Of a DNA stretch of 64,000 nt, positions 10,560 to 21,114 are shown in pieces; position 1 is the first letter of the stretch; each line of letters begins with the position of its first letter. The DNA lies in assembly GCA_026874595.1 (NCBI GenBank), contig CM049312.1, positions 80,494,929 to 80,558,928 of the forward strand, in the 5' to 3' direction. The notes under the pieces were generated by a model. It had not been told where the DNA came from and did no database searches. It saw only the letters and a program-made list of their open reading frames with translations. The position numbers were made by a program, and so were the translations under genes. This DNA is from Sipunculus nudus. Taxonomy: Eukaryota > Annelida > Sipuncula > Golfingiida > Sipunculidae.

Positions 10560-12776
10560 CTTAAATTGTCAAGAATTCAAACCAATACTGGTTCAAATTT
10601 GTTTTCATTTAAATCAATGTTTGGTCACTTTTACCCCAAATATCATTTATTCCCATTTATGGTTCTAATTATAATCATTTATATAAAAACTGATCATCCA
10701 TATTGGTAGATTCTGCTCCAGTCAATTCCATAGTATTGTAGAGTCATTGAAGGCTATGAAAATTCTGTCAGTTATTATAATGTCAAGACCGTGTTGAAAG
10801 AGTTCAAGAGAAGCATTCGTTTAATGAGCCTATTGAAAACCAATTTCGGGTCAGTTATGGCAGGGTTGGGGCTATGTAGGTACTTGTATCTGTACCTGCA
10901 TGAGCCTGTACCCAGGTATACTATTCAGAGTACCTGTACCTTACCTGGGTGTCAGGAGTAAGAAGTACCTGGTACCTGTACCTTTTGTCTAGCATTCACA
11001 GGACACTTGTAAAGGATAAATGAAGAAGCGAAGAATAAATTTTAAAGGTGCACATTTAAGATCTTAACTGAAATGGATTACGACCGATGAAAAAAACACT
11101 TCGTATTAAAGTTATAACTATAATGGTGTTACCTATTCATATTTTACTTTATTTTTCTTAAGCCCTTTATAATTTATTTTCATAATTACTTCTACACACT
11201 TTCTAAGATATGTTTTGCAAAGGTGGAGCCTTTAATACACTACGGCCAGCCTGAAGATACTGGCAATGCGATTTCCTTTCTGGCGTCCGATGAGCCTTCC
11301 TGGCATCCGACGAGGTTTATGACCTTAACTTAGGTGGAGGTTTCGTTCCCACTCAGCCCCTTAACGTTTCATCGTTTGCATATGACCATATTTGTATATG
11401 TTATATTGTATGTTTAATACCATAAATCCGCTTGCTTTATCCTGGCTAGGGCAGCTTCAGACAAACAGCACGTCGGATGTTTCAATCGAGGCGTATGGCG
11501 TGAGGTGTCTGTAACTTAACAATTTTACTGCATACAGAGCTGCCGGTTTCGAGGATCGTCAAGTGCATTTAACTGATCTGTCGATTGCTGTATATATTTA
11601 TTTAACACTGGGTTATGTATCAGTGTCGCAGGTCACGGATCTCGACTCGCATATTTCAACGTATTCTCTACCCTCTTACAAAGCGCTTTACCTATAGGCC
11701 TACTACCCATATTGTGAGCGCTGTTCATTTTGACCTCGTATCCTGAATCGCTACATTAGAGGGAAGCACTGTATTTTGGTCCAATCAGACGAGACCCTGT
11801 GCTTGAAGACACTACCATGATTAATTAATAGCAAATATAAATGTTGTTGTCAAAATCTTTTAAGGGGTTGAAGAGGCCACTGTGTATGAACTAGACTACA
11901 AACTGATTGTCATTATCGAAACGGTCGTTACTGCCAGAACGCAGAGGGAGCAATTAAAATTCAACTGTTCTTTACTAAGAGTAACCATAAAACTCTCATC
12001 AAGGGGCGCTTGAAGCGCAGCTATGGGTGGAGCCATGCTGCCTGTCGAGTGTTTGTTAACTGGCATTTGGTTGGTTACTAGTCACACCATACGCATAATA
12101 TGTTTTTTTTTGTCAGCAGACAGACCCACCACCTGGTGTCTTAGTGTATCATAAACGGTCAAACCAGGCAGTGGGAAAATAAGTAGCTTCTTTTAGAAGC
12201 GCAAGGTTTCCGCTGCCTCGGGAGCGTACGTATTCTCTGCTTGAGGATTAGTCCCCTGCCCTATCTAGCCCGTACACTGTACAGAAAATGCAAGAATTTC
12301 CTACTAAGCCCAACGTAGTAATCATAGAGTAAAACAGGTGGCAGCAGTGATGTGTAACAAGTGTACCGAAAAGCATGCTTACGCTCGGACTTCACATTAT
12401 TGCTTCACCCGTTCGTGTGTTTGTGCGTGTGTGTGTGTGTGTGTTTGTTTACATCATAACTCAAACAATCATGAACGGAATCTCATGAAATGTTCAGGGC
12501 ATTTCGGGAATGGCCAAAGGAAGAACGATTATATTTTGTTGATGATCCAGCATCTTGTTAAGATTCTGGAGCGTCATCAAGGAGTATTCACAAATGCGCG
12601 GCATGAATGAACCTTGGGATATGGGCCAAAATTAATTAATACATAGGAGGTCCCGCCTCGTCAGTGTGGCCCGGCCACCTGTTCAAGTCACGGTTGAGCC
12701 TCCAGTACCTCGGAGTGACGGCGTCCAGTGTGTTCACAGAGCGTTTTTGAAAGTAGTGCTCCCATTGCGGGAGTTT
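10560..12776. other. Block A-specific segment, no recognised gene
   Basis: Block B jumps from its C tract (51436) directly to the sequence matching 12777, so about 2.3 kb is either inserted in A or deleted in B. Contents: a TACCTG/GTACC-rich patch near 10870-10985, a short (GT)n at 12420-12444, and no convincing ORF. One open frame at 12338-12610 has no recognisable domain. Confidence 0.5.
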
Positions 12777-12986
12777 TCTTTCCATTGGGATAAACATTTC
12801 TAGTATTTGAATGTTTCGACCAGTGAAAGTGGGGGCTCGCTATCATCAATAAATGTTCCCAGTCAAGCGGTTTTGAGTGTGATTTATTTAATAGGAGGAA
12901 TGTTAGGAGGCCACCACAACCAGTGCAGCAGGTCCTGGTCTTTTAGTGTGGACAGGGGCGTATTTGACTGACCAATATCAATACCC

Positions 12987-13794
12987 GTCAGTTTTTTGGC
13001 TCTACCACACCATAATTCTTGTCTCTCCTTCAAATTATGGATTTTAGTATTTTACGAATTATTACGTAGAAGTGTTTACACATTCAAGTGAACGTTAATC
13101 GGGAATTTAATTCGAATAATACTGTATTTAAGAACTACGATATAACGAAAGTGTACGGTATAATCTCATGTCGGTCCAAAAATTTCCGACTGTCAACAAA
13201 CACGAAATTTAACTTTTGAAACTTTCACCAGTATGTCTCAACAACTTCAACGTTTTTACAATACCAGACACCTGTAGGCGTAGGCCTACCTTTTTCGGGA
13301 ATAAGGGAAATATCCAATTCGCCACAGGGTGCTAGAGGCAATGATTTCTCATTCATATTATCCTTATGATAATATTTAGCAATGCCAGTAAACTTAATTT
13401 GTTCAGCGTGAAACTTCTTATTTCACTATATACCACTTTATTTTAATTCCTTTATAGTATCGCTGCCATTGTTCATGTGTGTCTTAAGTCTTTTTGATAG
13501 ATTTAAACTTCGTTCCCAACATTTAAAAGTTAATATGTATTCAGTCTTCACGCATCGCAGTATTTCACATGTGTCATCGAAGTCTTACAGTAGTATGGTT
13601 ACAGCCTAACAAGAATCGCTTTCTTCATTTCAGTTCAACTTTCACCATGGTATCAAATGGATTTGTCTTGTAGCTAACACGGTTAATTCTTTACCGTGCT
13701 GATTAGTACGAAAGGTATCTTGACTAAAGCATATAAGCCTAGGGTTTTTACCTGAAACAAGTTTCACATAAGATTTCACATTTCCCTTCTCTAC
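12987..13794. other. No recognised feature
   Basis: AT-rich, without homology to block B. It lies downstream of the decayed Ty3/gypsy pol and might contain unrecognisable pol or LTR sequence. Confidence 0.4.
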
Positions 13795-14019
13795 TTATAA
13801 TGTACCTGATATTCTACATGACTGACATTTCATGGAACTGTTATCTCCTAGCGGTGTATCTAAGCAATACTCTAAGAGGTCCTTCTTCTCATTACACTCC
13901 TGCAAATATGTTTTAGATGCATCCTGAAAATCAAGCAGTAACTCCGCTACTTGTATTCTTCCCAGATTGGAAATTTTGGGATCTGTACTTTCAAACAGAT
14001 TCCACATATGTTCCGGCAT
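13795..14019 (-). pseudogene. Ty3/gypsy pol linker before the reverse transcriptase
   Basis: The frame begins MPEHMWNLFEST and contains AELLLDFQDASKTY, matching the LPEHLQ-LFE...LL-EFQDVF linker typical between protease and reverse transcriptase in Ty3/gypsy pol. It continues to a decayed LLEYCLDTPLGD, which corresponds to the IDTGD motif at the start of the reverse transcriptase. The catalytic palm is missing because the element ends here. It is in a different frame from the protease segment. Confidence 0.7.
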
Positions 14020-14459
14020 TTTCTCCTTTAATAATCCTTGCCGAACTTGCGGCTCTTCTCCATGAATCTTCTTTTCTTAAGAAGTACTGGAGGCACTTAA
14101 TCTACACTTTCCAGGCTCCCTAGGTAGTATAACCTTATACTCCACTTCTGCAATTCTTCGTACAACGAATTCAGACACTGAAGATCTCTCAACATCAGCC
14201 GGCAGCTTACAAAACCCGTCTGAAGGCCCCTGGTCCACATCCCAAGACAATACCTAAACCCCGAGCCCACTGTCTCTGGGTAACCCACTACGGTGTCTTT
14301 GTACAACTGCACGTCAGACTGTTTAGAAGCCTTACAGGTACCTGGTCCAAATGCTTAACAAGTGATGGGGCTACTCTGAGCCCGAATTTTTCCTCAAAAT
14401 TCCCATTAGGCTCAACTAAATAAAACAGTTTGCCTCAATTGGCCTAAATTTTACAGGTA

Positions 14460-14828
14460 TCACCACCTGTGACATCGCCGGAACAATAAAATTTTCACAT
14501 AACTTGGCAACCCCCAATCTACCCAATCCCAATCCCTACCCAAATCTATTTTACAGGAATACTCCCTCAGGAAATCTACTCCCAGTATTCCCTTCTCGGT
14601 AATATCCGAAATAATTACAGGATGACTTACATTTATTGGACCTATCTTTATATCTACTAATACACACATGTCCACAACCAAGGAAGTTCCATCCACTAAT
14701 TGTAACCGTAAATTGCCAGAGTCTTTTCTTGTCAGTCTGTCTCGGATCTTTTCAGGAATCTGGTTAAATATTTTACTTGAAATTATAGTCCTACTAGCCC
14801 CTGTGTCTAATAAAAACGCTACCGGCAC
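14460..14828 (-). pseudogene. Ty3/gypsy aspartic protease domain
   Basis: The frame contains FLLDTGASRTIIS with the catalytic DTG at residues 8-10, and ILGVDFL at residues 81-87, the characteristic C-terminal glycine motif of retropepsins. Domain length (about 95 residues) is normal for the family. After CKIDL the frame degenerates, indicating a frameshift into the pol linker. Its usual role is processing the Gag-Pol polyprotein. It is probably not expressed because upstream gag is interrupted. Confidence 0.85.
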
Positions 14829-14967
14829 TTTTTTACCAATCCATCAATGAATATTCCATTATCTGCAGAATGTTCTGAGTTATTTATAATAATGATTTCT
14901 TCTTTTTCAGGCTGGGCCGACTCCGTGCCGGTGGAAACGACCCCTCTTAGTTTTCCGACGGCGGTTC

Positions 14968-15150
14968 CTATGCCGTGGCTGGTGTTCTTGTCTTGTAAGC
15001 AAATCTTCTGGGTTTGTTACACTCGCGGATAAAGTGACCAGTCTCACCGCAGTTATTGCAGGTCCTTGGGCTGCTCCGCTGCCATGATGTCTGTGGTCTG
15101 GTTGGTAGCTGTTCACGGGCTTGTTGAGTTTTCAGTAGTTCCTTTACCAC
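14968..15150 (-). pseudogene. Ty3/gypsy nucleocapsid, CCHC zinc knuckle
   Basis: CNNCGETGHFIREC is a complete CX2CX4HX4C zinc knuckle, preceded by a basic, Gln-rich stretch and followed by basic residues. This is the nucleic-acid-binding part of Gag, frameshifted relative to the capsid segment upstream. Confidence 0.85.
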
Positions 15151-15332
15151 ATTGGTCAGGTCTTCGACTGTGGCCGCTAGTTTATCAATGACCGTGTCAT
15201 CATTCTTGGCAGTCTGGCCTGGTCGGATAACAGACTGTCAATCCCGGCTGTTGTTGTTAAGGCTGGCTGGCTTTCTTCCAGGATTTTTGTGTGTTCCTGT
15301 CATCTCGACCTGGTGCTGCTCTTTGAGGGACG

Positions 15333-16427
15333 TCATCTTTCCTGAAAACTGTTTTTTTTTAAACTACGAACAAACCTCTTAGTCCATTTCGCTGGTATAA
15401 TCTGGTTGGTCATTCCTAGAATTGTTGATAAATCTTCCCCTGCTGCTTCTTTCCATCTGAGGCTGTCTCCTTCCCAGAATGAATGGTACTGCTGGAAAAG
15501 TTCTACCGCTTGTTCAAGCGTACGAGGTTTCTGCAGGAATTGTACATTATACCGAGCTTCTTCATCAGTAATACCATCGAAAAACTGCTTCATCAGCATA
15601 TCTTCCCGTATTTCTGCTGTCAACCCTCTCGGGTATGCCCAGGCTATCAGGCTCTTCAGATCGGCAGCAAATTCCCTGAAGTTTTCACCAGGTTTCATTG
15701 TTCGGGTATAGAATGACCTCTGACTGGCTTCTTTCGTAAAGTCAGACTTGAACCGGAGCTGTAGCTCATGAATCAGGGCATACTAATCTTGGAGAATTTC
15801 GGCATCTAGGTCAAAGGCATATTCAGCAGCTTCACCTTTCAGTGATACCAGCATATAGTGAAATCTCTCTCCAAGTGTCCACTGAGCGTTGGTGGCTATC
15901 GCATCAAATTGGCGCAGAAATGTAGACCAACGGCCCCTCCCATTGAAGGTCGGAATATTGTACTGGTAGCTTGCTCCATACAACGGCCCATTAACATCAT
16001 TACAGACATTTGACTGGTGAGTTGTCATCACTGGAGGCGACACTCTTGGAGGAGCGGCTGTCAGACTCTGGGTCGGAATACCAGGTGTAGTGACAGCAGT
16101 GGCTTTGCAATATCTGTAAACATCAGTGCCTGATACAGTCTGCAAGTTGACAGAGTGAGCTGGTAACTCCGTTGGTGGTACGATTGGTCCTTGATCACCA
16201 GCACTGAGGAGACAAGACTTCTTTGGATAAGCATAATTTGGCATAGAGGTGACTGGAGCTGAGTTTATGAGCTCGGTATCCCGCTCAGTCGGTCTAGAGA
16301 TCGGCCATCCTTTCACTGGTTCAGAACTACCCTCATCTGTCGCTGAAGAACTGACAGTAACTGTCTCAGTTGAGACAGGATCTGCAGCCATACTTCTTGT
16401 TTTTCTCCTCGCAGTCATGTGGGCCAT
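15333..16427 (-). pseudogene. Ty3/gypsy gag (capsid), one in-frame stop
   Basis: The frame opens with MAHMTARRKTRSM and a Ser/Thr/Pro-rich N-terminal region of about 150 residues. It continues into a retrotransposon Gag-type capsid region with WSTFLRQFDAIATNAQW and LKGEAAEYAF. A TAG interrupts it after EILQD (stop at 15783-15785), but the same frame continues with recognisable Gag sequence (FKSDFTKEASQRSFY, GENFREFAADLKSL, QFFDGITDEEARY) to the stop at 15333. One nonsense mutation in an otherwise intact frame suggests a fairly recent insertion. The product would form the particle shell. Confidence 0.85.
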
Positions 16428-16439
16428 GATGTTTCTTCC

Positions 16440-16830
16440 TGGTGTAACTCTAACAAAGTCTGTGGTCAGCGATGTTCGAGATAATTCGATATATCTCGGT
16501 ATAATTTAGTCACGTGTGTCTCAGCAGGAGGCACCTAATCTAATAACAGATCCCGGTATTATTGTGACCGGAGTCTCTATGGGATATGCTGGGCACGCGA
16601 GTCTCTGCAGGAGACACCCAGTTCTTCAGTATATCCCTGTACTATACTGTCCGAGATATTTCGGTATATCTCGGTATATTTCGGTATGCCTCAGGTAGGC
16701 GGGTCTAAGCAGGAGACGCCTGAGTAAATGGCAGATCTTGGTATTATTGTGACCAGTTTCTGCAGGGGATCATTCAGGTACGCGAGTCTCTGTAGGAGAC
16801 ACCTGATTCTTCTGTTTATCCCCTTATAGT
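16440..16830 (-). repeat. ~186-bp tandem repeat in gypsy leader
   Basis: GGTATTATTGTGACC occurs at about 16554 and 16740, and GAGTCTCTG-AGGAGACAC at about 16598 and 16784, giving a period near 186 bp with roughly two copies. It lies between the candidate primer-binding site and gag. A short CGATATATCTCGGTATA-like motif is repeated inside. Confidence 0.7.
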
Positions 16831-17085
16831 ATAATTCCGAGATTTGATGGTCTATCACGGAATATTTACTGGCAGGAAATACACTAGGTAGCCAATATTC
16901 ACTGTTGGAAGAAAATCTGAGTTTGTGGTGCTGCTATCTTGGAGGCAGGTAGTAGCTCCATTAGTCTGAGGCTGTTTTGTAGTTTTTTCCAGAATGCAGC
17001 AGAATATTACAATGTAAACTTTGCCCACTGCTTCAGTAATGCGTGTGGCAGGATCCATATCACTGGACGTGTATGGATTTTATAC

Positions 17086-17104
17086 ACATCCCACTTCTGA
17101 CACC
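17086..17104 (-). promoter_or_regulatory. Candidate tRNA primer-binding site
   Basis: On the minus strand TGGTGTCAGAAGTGGGAT begins with the TGG complementary to a tRNA CCA end, about 660 nt upstream of gag, as in other Ty3/gypsy elements. The tRNA was not identified and no LTR boundary was confirmed beside it. Confidence 0.4.
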
Positions 17105-17105
17105 A

Positions 17106-17450
17106 AAAATGTGGGGGGTCTGTGCTGCCGACACAGGAAATGAGCCTTTGCAATTTAGAATTGTGTTTGAATGTGGCATGGGTGCTCACAACACAAAAAT
17201 GCTTGTCTACAGCTGGCACCACTAGTCTTGAATACAATGAAGCTATCCGATATGTATAAATATGCCCAATGTATCAACTTCCTCTGTAGAAATAAGCAGA
17301 GGCAAACAATGTGCAAAAGTCATAGTAGGTGGCCACAACTGTCTTGTGAACGGAAAGCCATTAAAGACGTATAGACAGGTAAAAAAATCAGGCCAATACA
17401 TCAAACTTCCCTTGAGTTTGATGCACTGGGCTGATCAGGCTTAGTTGAGA
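17106..17450. other. No recognised feature (possible 5' LTR region)
   Basis: It would hold the 5' LTR of the gypsy element if the primer-binding site is correct, but no second LTR copy was found for comparison. Short open frames here show no domain. Confidence 0.3.
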
Positions 17451-17494
17451 AAGGCTCTTGCCCCGAGTGAACTGTGACAAATTGCTGACACAAC

Positions 17495-18030
17495 CTACTG
17501 CACTGAGTGAACTCTTGACCTGCACCGTGCTGCACTGAATTTACTCTTGACCTGTTCTATAACCTGACACAATTGGCAGTCTGCCAAAGCTATAAATAGA
17601 TCCAGGTTGAACTTTGGTGCCAAATCTGATGCAGTGGGCAGTCGGTCAAAGCTATAAATAAAATGCAGCTACTGCAGAGTGAACTCTTGACTTATACCTG
17701 GCAGCACTGAGCGAACTCTTGACCTGTTTTCCAATCTGATACAGTTGGCAGTCTGCCAAGGCTATGAATACATCCAGGCTGAACTTTGGTGCCAAATTTG
17801 ATGCTGTGGGCAGTCGGCCATGCTATAAATAGAATGCAACTACTGCAGAGTGAACTCTTGACTAACTGGCCTGGCTGCACTGAGTGAACTCTTGACCTGT
17901 TACCTAATCTGATACAGTTGGCAGTCTGCCAGGGCTATGAATAAATCCAGACTGACCTTTGGCCTGTTGCAAAATCTAAAATAGTTGGCAGTCTGCCACG
18001 CTATTTACAGATACAGGCAAAATCTTGGCC
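17495..18030 (+). repeat. ~174-bp tandem repeat with TTGGCAG foldback
   Basis: CACTGAGTGAACTCTTGACC, or a near match, recurs at about 17531, 17705 and 17879. Each unit contains TTGGCAGTCTGCCAA, a 6-bp perfect foldback, followed by GCTATAAATA. A related AGTGAACTCTTGAC half-unit alternates with it. Confidence 0.8.
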
Positions 18031-18489
18031 TGTTGCTAAATCTATTTACACATACTGAAAGACTGGCTAAACTGCTTTTGTGTTTAGCAAATGCATTCAT
18101 AAGATTTTTTTAAATGAAAATGTTGAGAAAAATAAAAGAATCAGTCCTTTCATTTTTAAAGTCTTATGATTGTGAAAAAAAATTATTTGAACGAAGGCCA
18201 TCTAAGAATAATTTTTGTGCAATGTTACATAAATTGAAACAACAGTTTTGCAGAAGGAGACTATTACAGCCCTCAATTTGAAACAAGCTTACCAATGGCC
18301 TCAAGACCAACTTAAGCTTTCAATGACTTTCAATGACCAAAAATCAATGAACCGAACCTATTCTTATACAATTAAAAAAAAATATCCTAGAATATTCTTG
18401 TAAAAAATAAACAATTCAGCTTAAGAGTTTCATCATAAAACATTTTAAAGCTGAAAGTGGCTAAAATAAAAAGATTCTGACCATAAAAA
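18031..18489. other. No recognised feature
   Basis: AT-rich spacer between the 174-bp satellite and a family G fragment. Confidence 0.4.
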
Positions 18490-19096
18490 TCAGGTCGATG
18501 TAGATGGCGCCACAAAATTGCAATTTCAAATATGAGTCACTTTACCAACATTTGCACAAACTTAAGTAATCCTTAGCTCCTATTGTTTCTAAGATTGTTA
18601 TGTCAGTATACTTACTTGCCAAATGACTAATTTCAAATTTCTGTAACTCGGCCAATATTCATCAAACTAAGTCCATTTAAACAAACTTTGAGAGAGCTGG
18701 TCTCTGGAATCATTTTCTGAGATTGTAATTTTAGTTTGCTTTTTTGGACAGATGACTAAGTTCAACTTCCTGTAACTTGGCCAAAAAACACCGAACTTGA
18801 ACCATTCGAACAAACCTGAGAGAGATTGTTCCAGGATTTTTTTTTCTGTGAAATACTGGACAGTTTGGCTAAACAGGTTCGAAAAAGAGTTTAAAAGGCT
18901 TTTAAGCTTTTTCTCTAGAAAAATCTAATAAAAACGCAGTTAGTCAAAAAAAAAAAAGCAAAATCCGATAGAGTTTTTTAGATGACTAATCGTTTGCATA
19001 AAATTTGGTGACGCTTTTGAGATAGTATAGGTTACGTACAGACGACGGCAACGGAAGACGCCACACCTTCGCATAAGCTCACAGCTTCACTAAAGA
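18490..19096 (+). mobile_element. Family G element, 3' part
   Basis: Starts near a GATGGCGCCACAAAATTGC core and matches 1690-2150 and 26235-26725 (TTTTTGGACAGATGACTAAGT, TTCTGTGAAATA-TGGACA). It ends GCATAAGCTCACAGCTTCACTAA. The 5' head was not located. Confidence 0.65.
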
Positions 19097-19720
19097 TGGT
19101 AAGGTATATGGCGCCACCTGTCAGCTTTACGAGAAAACTTCAAAGATGGATGAACATGCCAAGTCAGACCAAAAACTTGACCGACTCCTTGAGATATGAG
19201 CAATTTCACCCAAAGCACATGTAGGGATGGAAGCCACTGGAAAACGATTGCAGATGGCGCTACCAGTTTTAAGTACAAGATGGAGGAGTCCAGAATCTAT
19301 GGATATACATAATTTCAGGCCAATACTACCAATTACTCCTGAGGGACGGGCATTTATTTATTCTACGAAAATGAAGATAGAGTGGCGCCACCTGTCTGGT
19401 ATAAGAGAACACTTTCCTAGATGGATGAACAAATTTCAGACCAATACCTTGACCTACTTCTGAGATATGAGCAATTTTCACCCAAAGCACATGTACGGAT
19501 GGATGTGAGGGGAAAATGATTGAAGATGGTGCCGACAGTCTTGAGTACGAAGGAGAGGGAGAAGTCTAAGAACGATGAATATGCACAATTTCAGGCCAAT
19601 ACTGCGAATCACTCCTGAGAAAAGGGCATTTATTTATTTTACCAAACACTTGCCTCTTTTACGGGTAAAATTTTCAAAGATGGATGAACATGCCAAATTT
19701 AAAAATAATCAAAATTTAAG
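19096..19720 (+). repeat. ~300-bp tandem repeat with GGCGCC cores
   Basis: Two units and a partial one. TATGAGCAATTT-CACCCAAAGCACATGTA recurs at about 19195 and 19467, and CAATACT-C-AATCACTCCTGAG at about 19322 and 19600. Cores GTGGCGCCACCTGTC or degenerate versions lie at about 19099, 19257, 19387 and 19529. Related to the 380-1300 array. Confidence 0.7.
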
Positions 19721-20007
19721 GTCCTTACTAGAAATAACACCAAGCTGTATTAGTAGTCACACTGCAGCACATAGGCCTCTTCCAATCCTGGCACTGTACC
19801 AAAGCTATTTATAGAGCTGACATCATTATGGCTAATGGCCAACATCAAGGCACTGGCAAATCTTGGCAATCTGCCAATAGTAAACCAAGTGCTGCCATCT
19901 GTACACAAAAGTGGTCTCTATTTCAAAAAACTTTGAAATAAATTTTCCCTAAACAAAATGGTTTTCAGCTGACTTTTTTAAGTCATATATTATTTATCAG
20001 GAATATA

Positions 20008-20046
20008 TGAACGAGGGACCCATGGGTCACAGCGCTCACCTGTTAT
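20008..20046 (+). repeat. Orphan HINE-like 5' head
   Basis: GGGACCCATGGGTCACAGCGCTCACCTG: the ACCCATGGGT palindrome followed by GCTCACCTG. No matching downstream tail was assigned. Confidence 0.5.
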
Positions 20047-20936
20047 ATATGATAAAAAAAATGTGATTTTGAAATGAGGCACATGCTGGTTTTGTGTGGT
20101 AATAAATATAAGCTGTATTATGAGTTGTTGGTGTTTAGCTTATGTATGATTTTGATAGTTTCTTTGGAGACAGGGAAGAGACTGAATGCATTTATTTTAT
20201 TAACAAATGGAGTGCTATTGTCATACAGATTTGACTTGGCCATATAACTGATAAAAAAAAGCAGCAAATATAAGATAAGAGTTTAACTATTTATTAAAAT
20301 TTAATAACAAATATTGTGCCAAATATGATTTTTATTAAAAATAATAAGAGAAACATATGCTTTTTTAAAATAAAATATAACTGAAATGATTATTAAAATA
20401 ATATTATAGAATCTATTCATGAATGCATTCATGAATAGATTTTGAAAGTATTTGCACTGGTATTCAAATACTTTCATTTTTACCTGAATTCCTATTCTTA
20501 TGCAAGAAATTTTATAATGGAGTACATATTCATATTCATATTCAAATACATTTGCAAGGTATTCGCACAATGTCTGGCCTAGCTTAAGTTTGAAATTTTC
20601 GCAAATGCAAAATATGAAAAAATATTCTATTGTAATGTTTTTCTATTGTAATATTAGCATATGAGAAGCTAAGAGGAAAGGAGCCCTCCTTCTTGGTTAT
20701 AGTAAAGACTGTCATGTAGAAAACCAGTAAAAGTTTTGAGATACTGTGATGCATATGAAAAATTTTACAGATGGACAGGCAAGTGGACAGAATGAACTAA
20801 TACCTTTATTTCACTTTCAAGGGAATAATGCATTTAAATTTATATAAAAGCTTATTTTTTAGCATATCCACTTTTTCCATTAATAGTTTTTATCTTATTC
20901 ATTTTTTTATTTACAAGTTTTATAAATTTGTAATAA
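20047..20936. other. No recognised feature
   Basis: Very AT-rich sequence without coding signal. A TATTCATATTCATATTC run near 20526 is the only repeat noticed. Confidence 0.4.
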
Positions 20937-21114
20937 AACAAGTGACCCATGGGTCATGACGCTCAGCTGCCAAGCATGACCTGCGACATCATGGGCTGCG
21001 ATTCACAACTAGTAAAATTGTTGCAGAACTATATGCCAATTTTGTTTAAACTTTCTACATTGCCATAAATTCTTATCATATATGTCTGGTTAAAACATAG
21101 TGAACTAGATATTT

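Larger units (their letters stand above)
1..12986. repeat. Segmental duplication, copy A
   Basis: Positions 1-83 match 40807-40890, 2150-2430 match 40880-41030 and 43850-43960, 5026-5660 match 43985-44770, 8560-9110 match 44770-44940 plus 48069-48425, 9170-10430 match 50063-51430, and 12777-12986 match 51440-51636, all in the same order and orientation. The intervening parts are insertions present in one block only. Homology stops at about 12986 and may extend left of the window. A true duplication and an uncollapsed second haplotype in the assembly are both possible. Confidence 0.85.
13795..17105 (-). mobile_element. Ty3/gypsy LTR retrotransposon, truncated and broken
   Basis: On the minus strand the order is candidate primer-binding site (17086-17104), long leader with tandem repeats, gag (16427-15333), CCHC nucleocapsid (15150-14968), aspartic protease (14828-14460) and a pol linker (to 13795). 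No reverse transcriptase, RNase H or integrase follows, so the element is 3'-truncated. Several frameshifts and one in-frame stop break the coding region. LTRs were not identified. Confidence 0.85.

Noticed and set aside
12338-12610. 90-residue open frame as a gene
   Set aside because: It spans a (GT)n run, has no recognised domain and no supporting splice or promoter signal.
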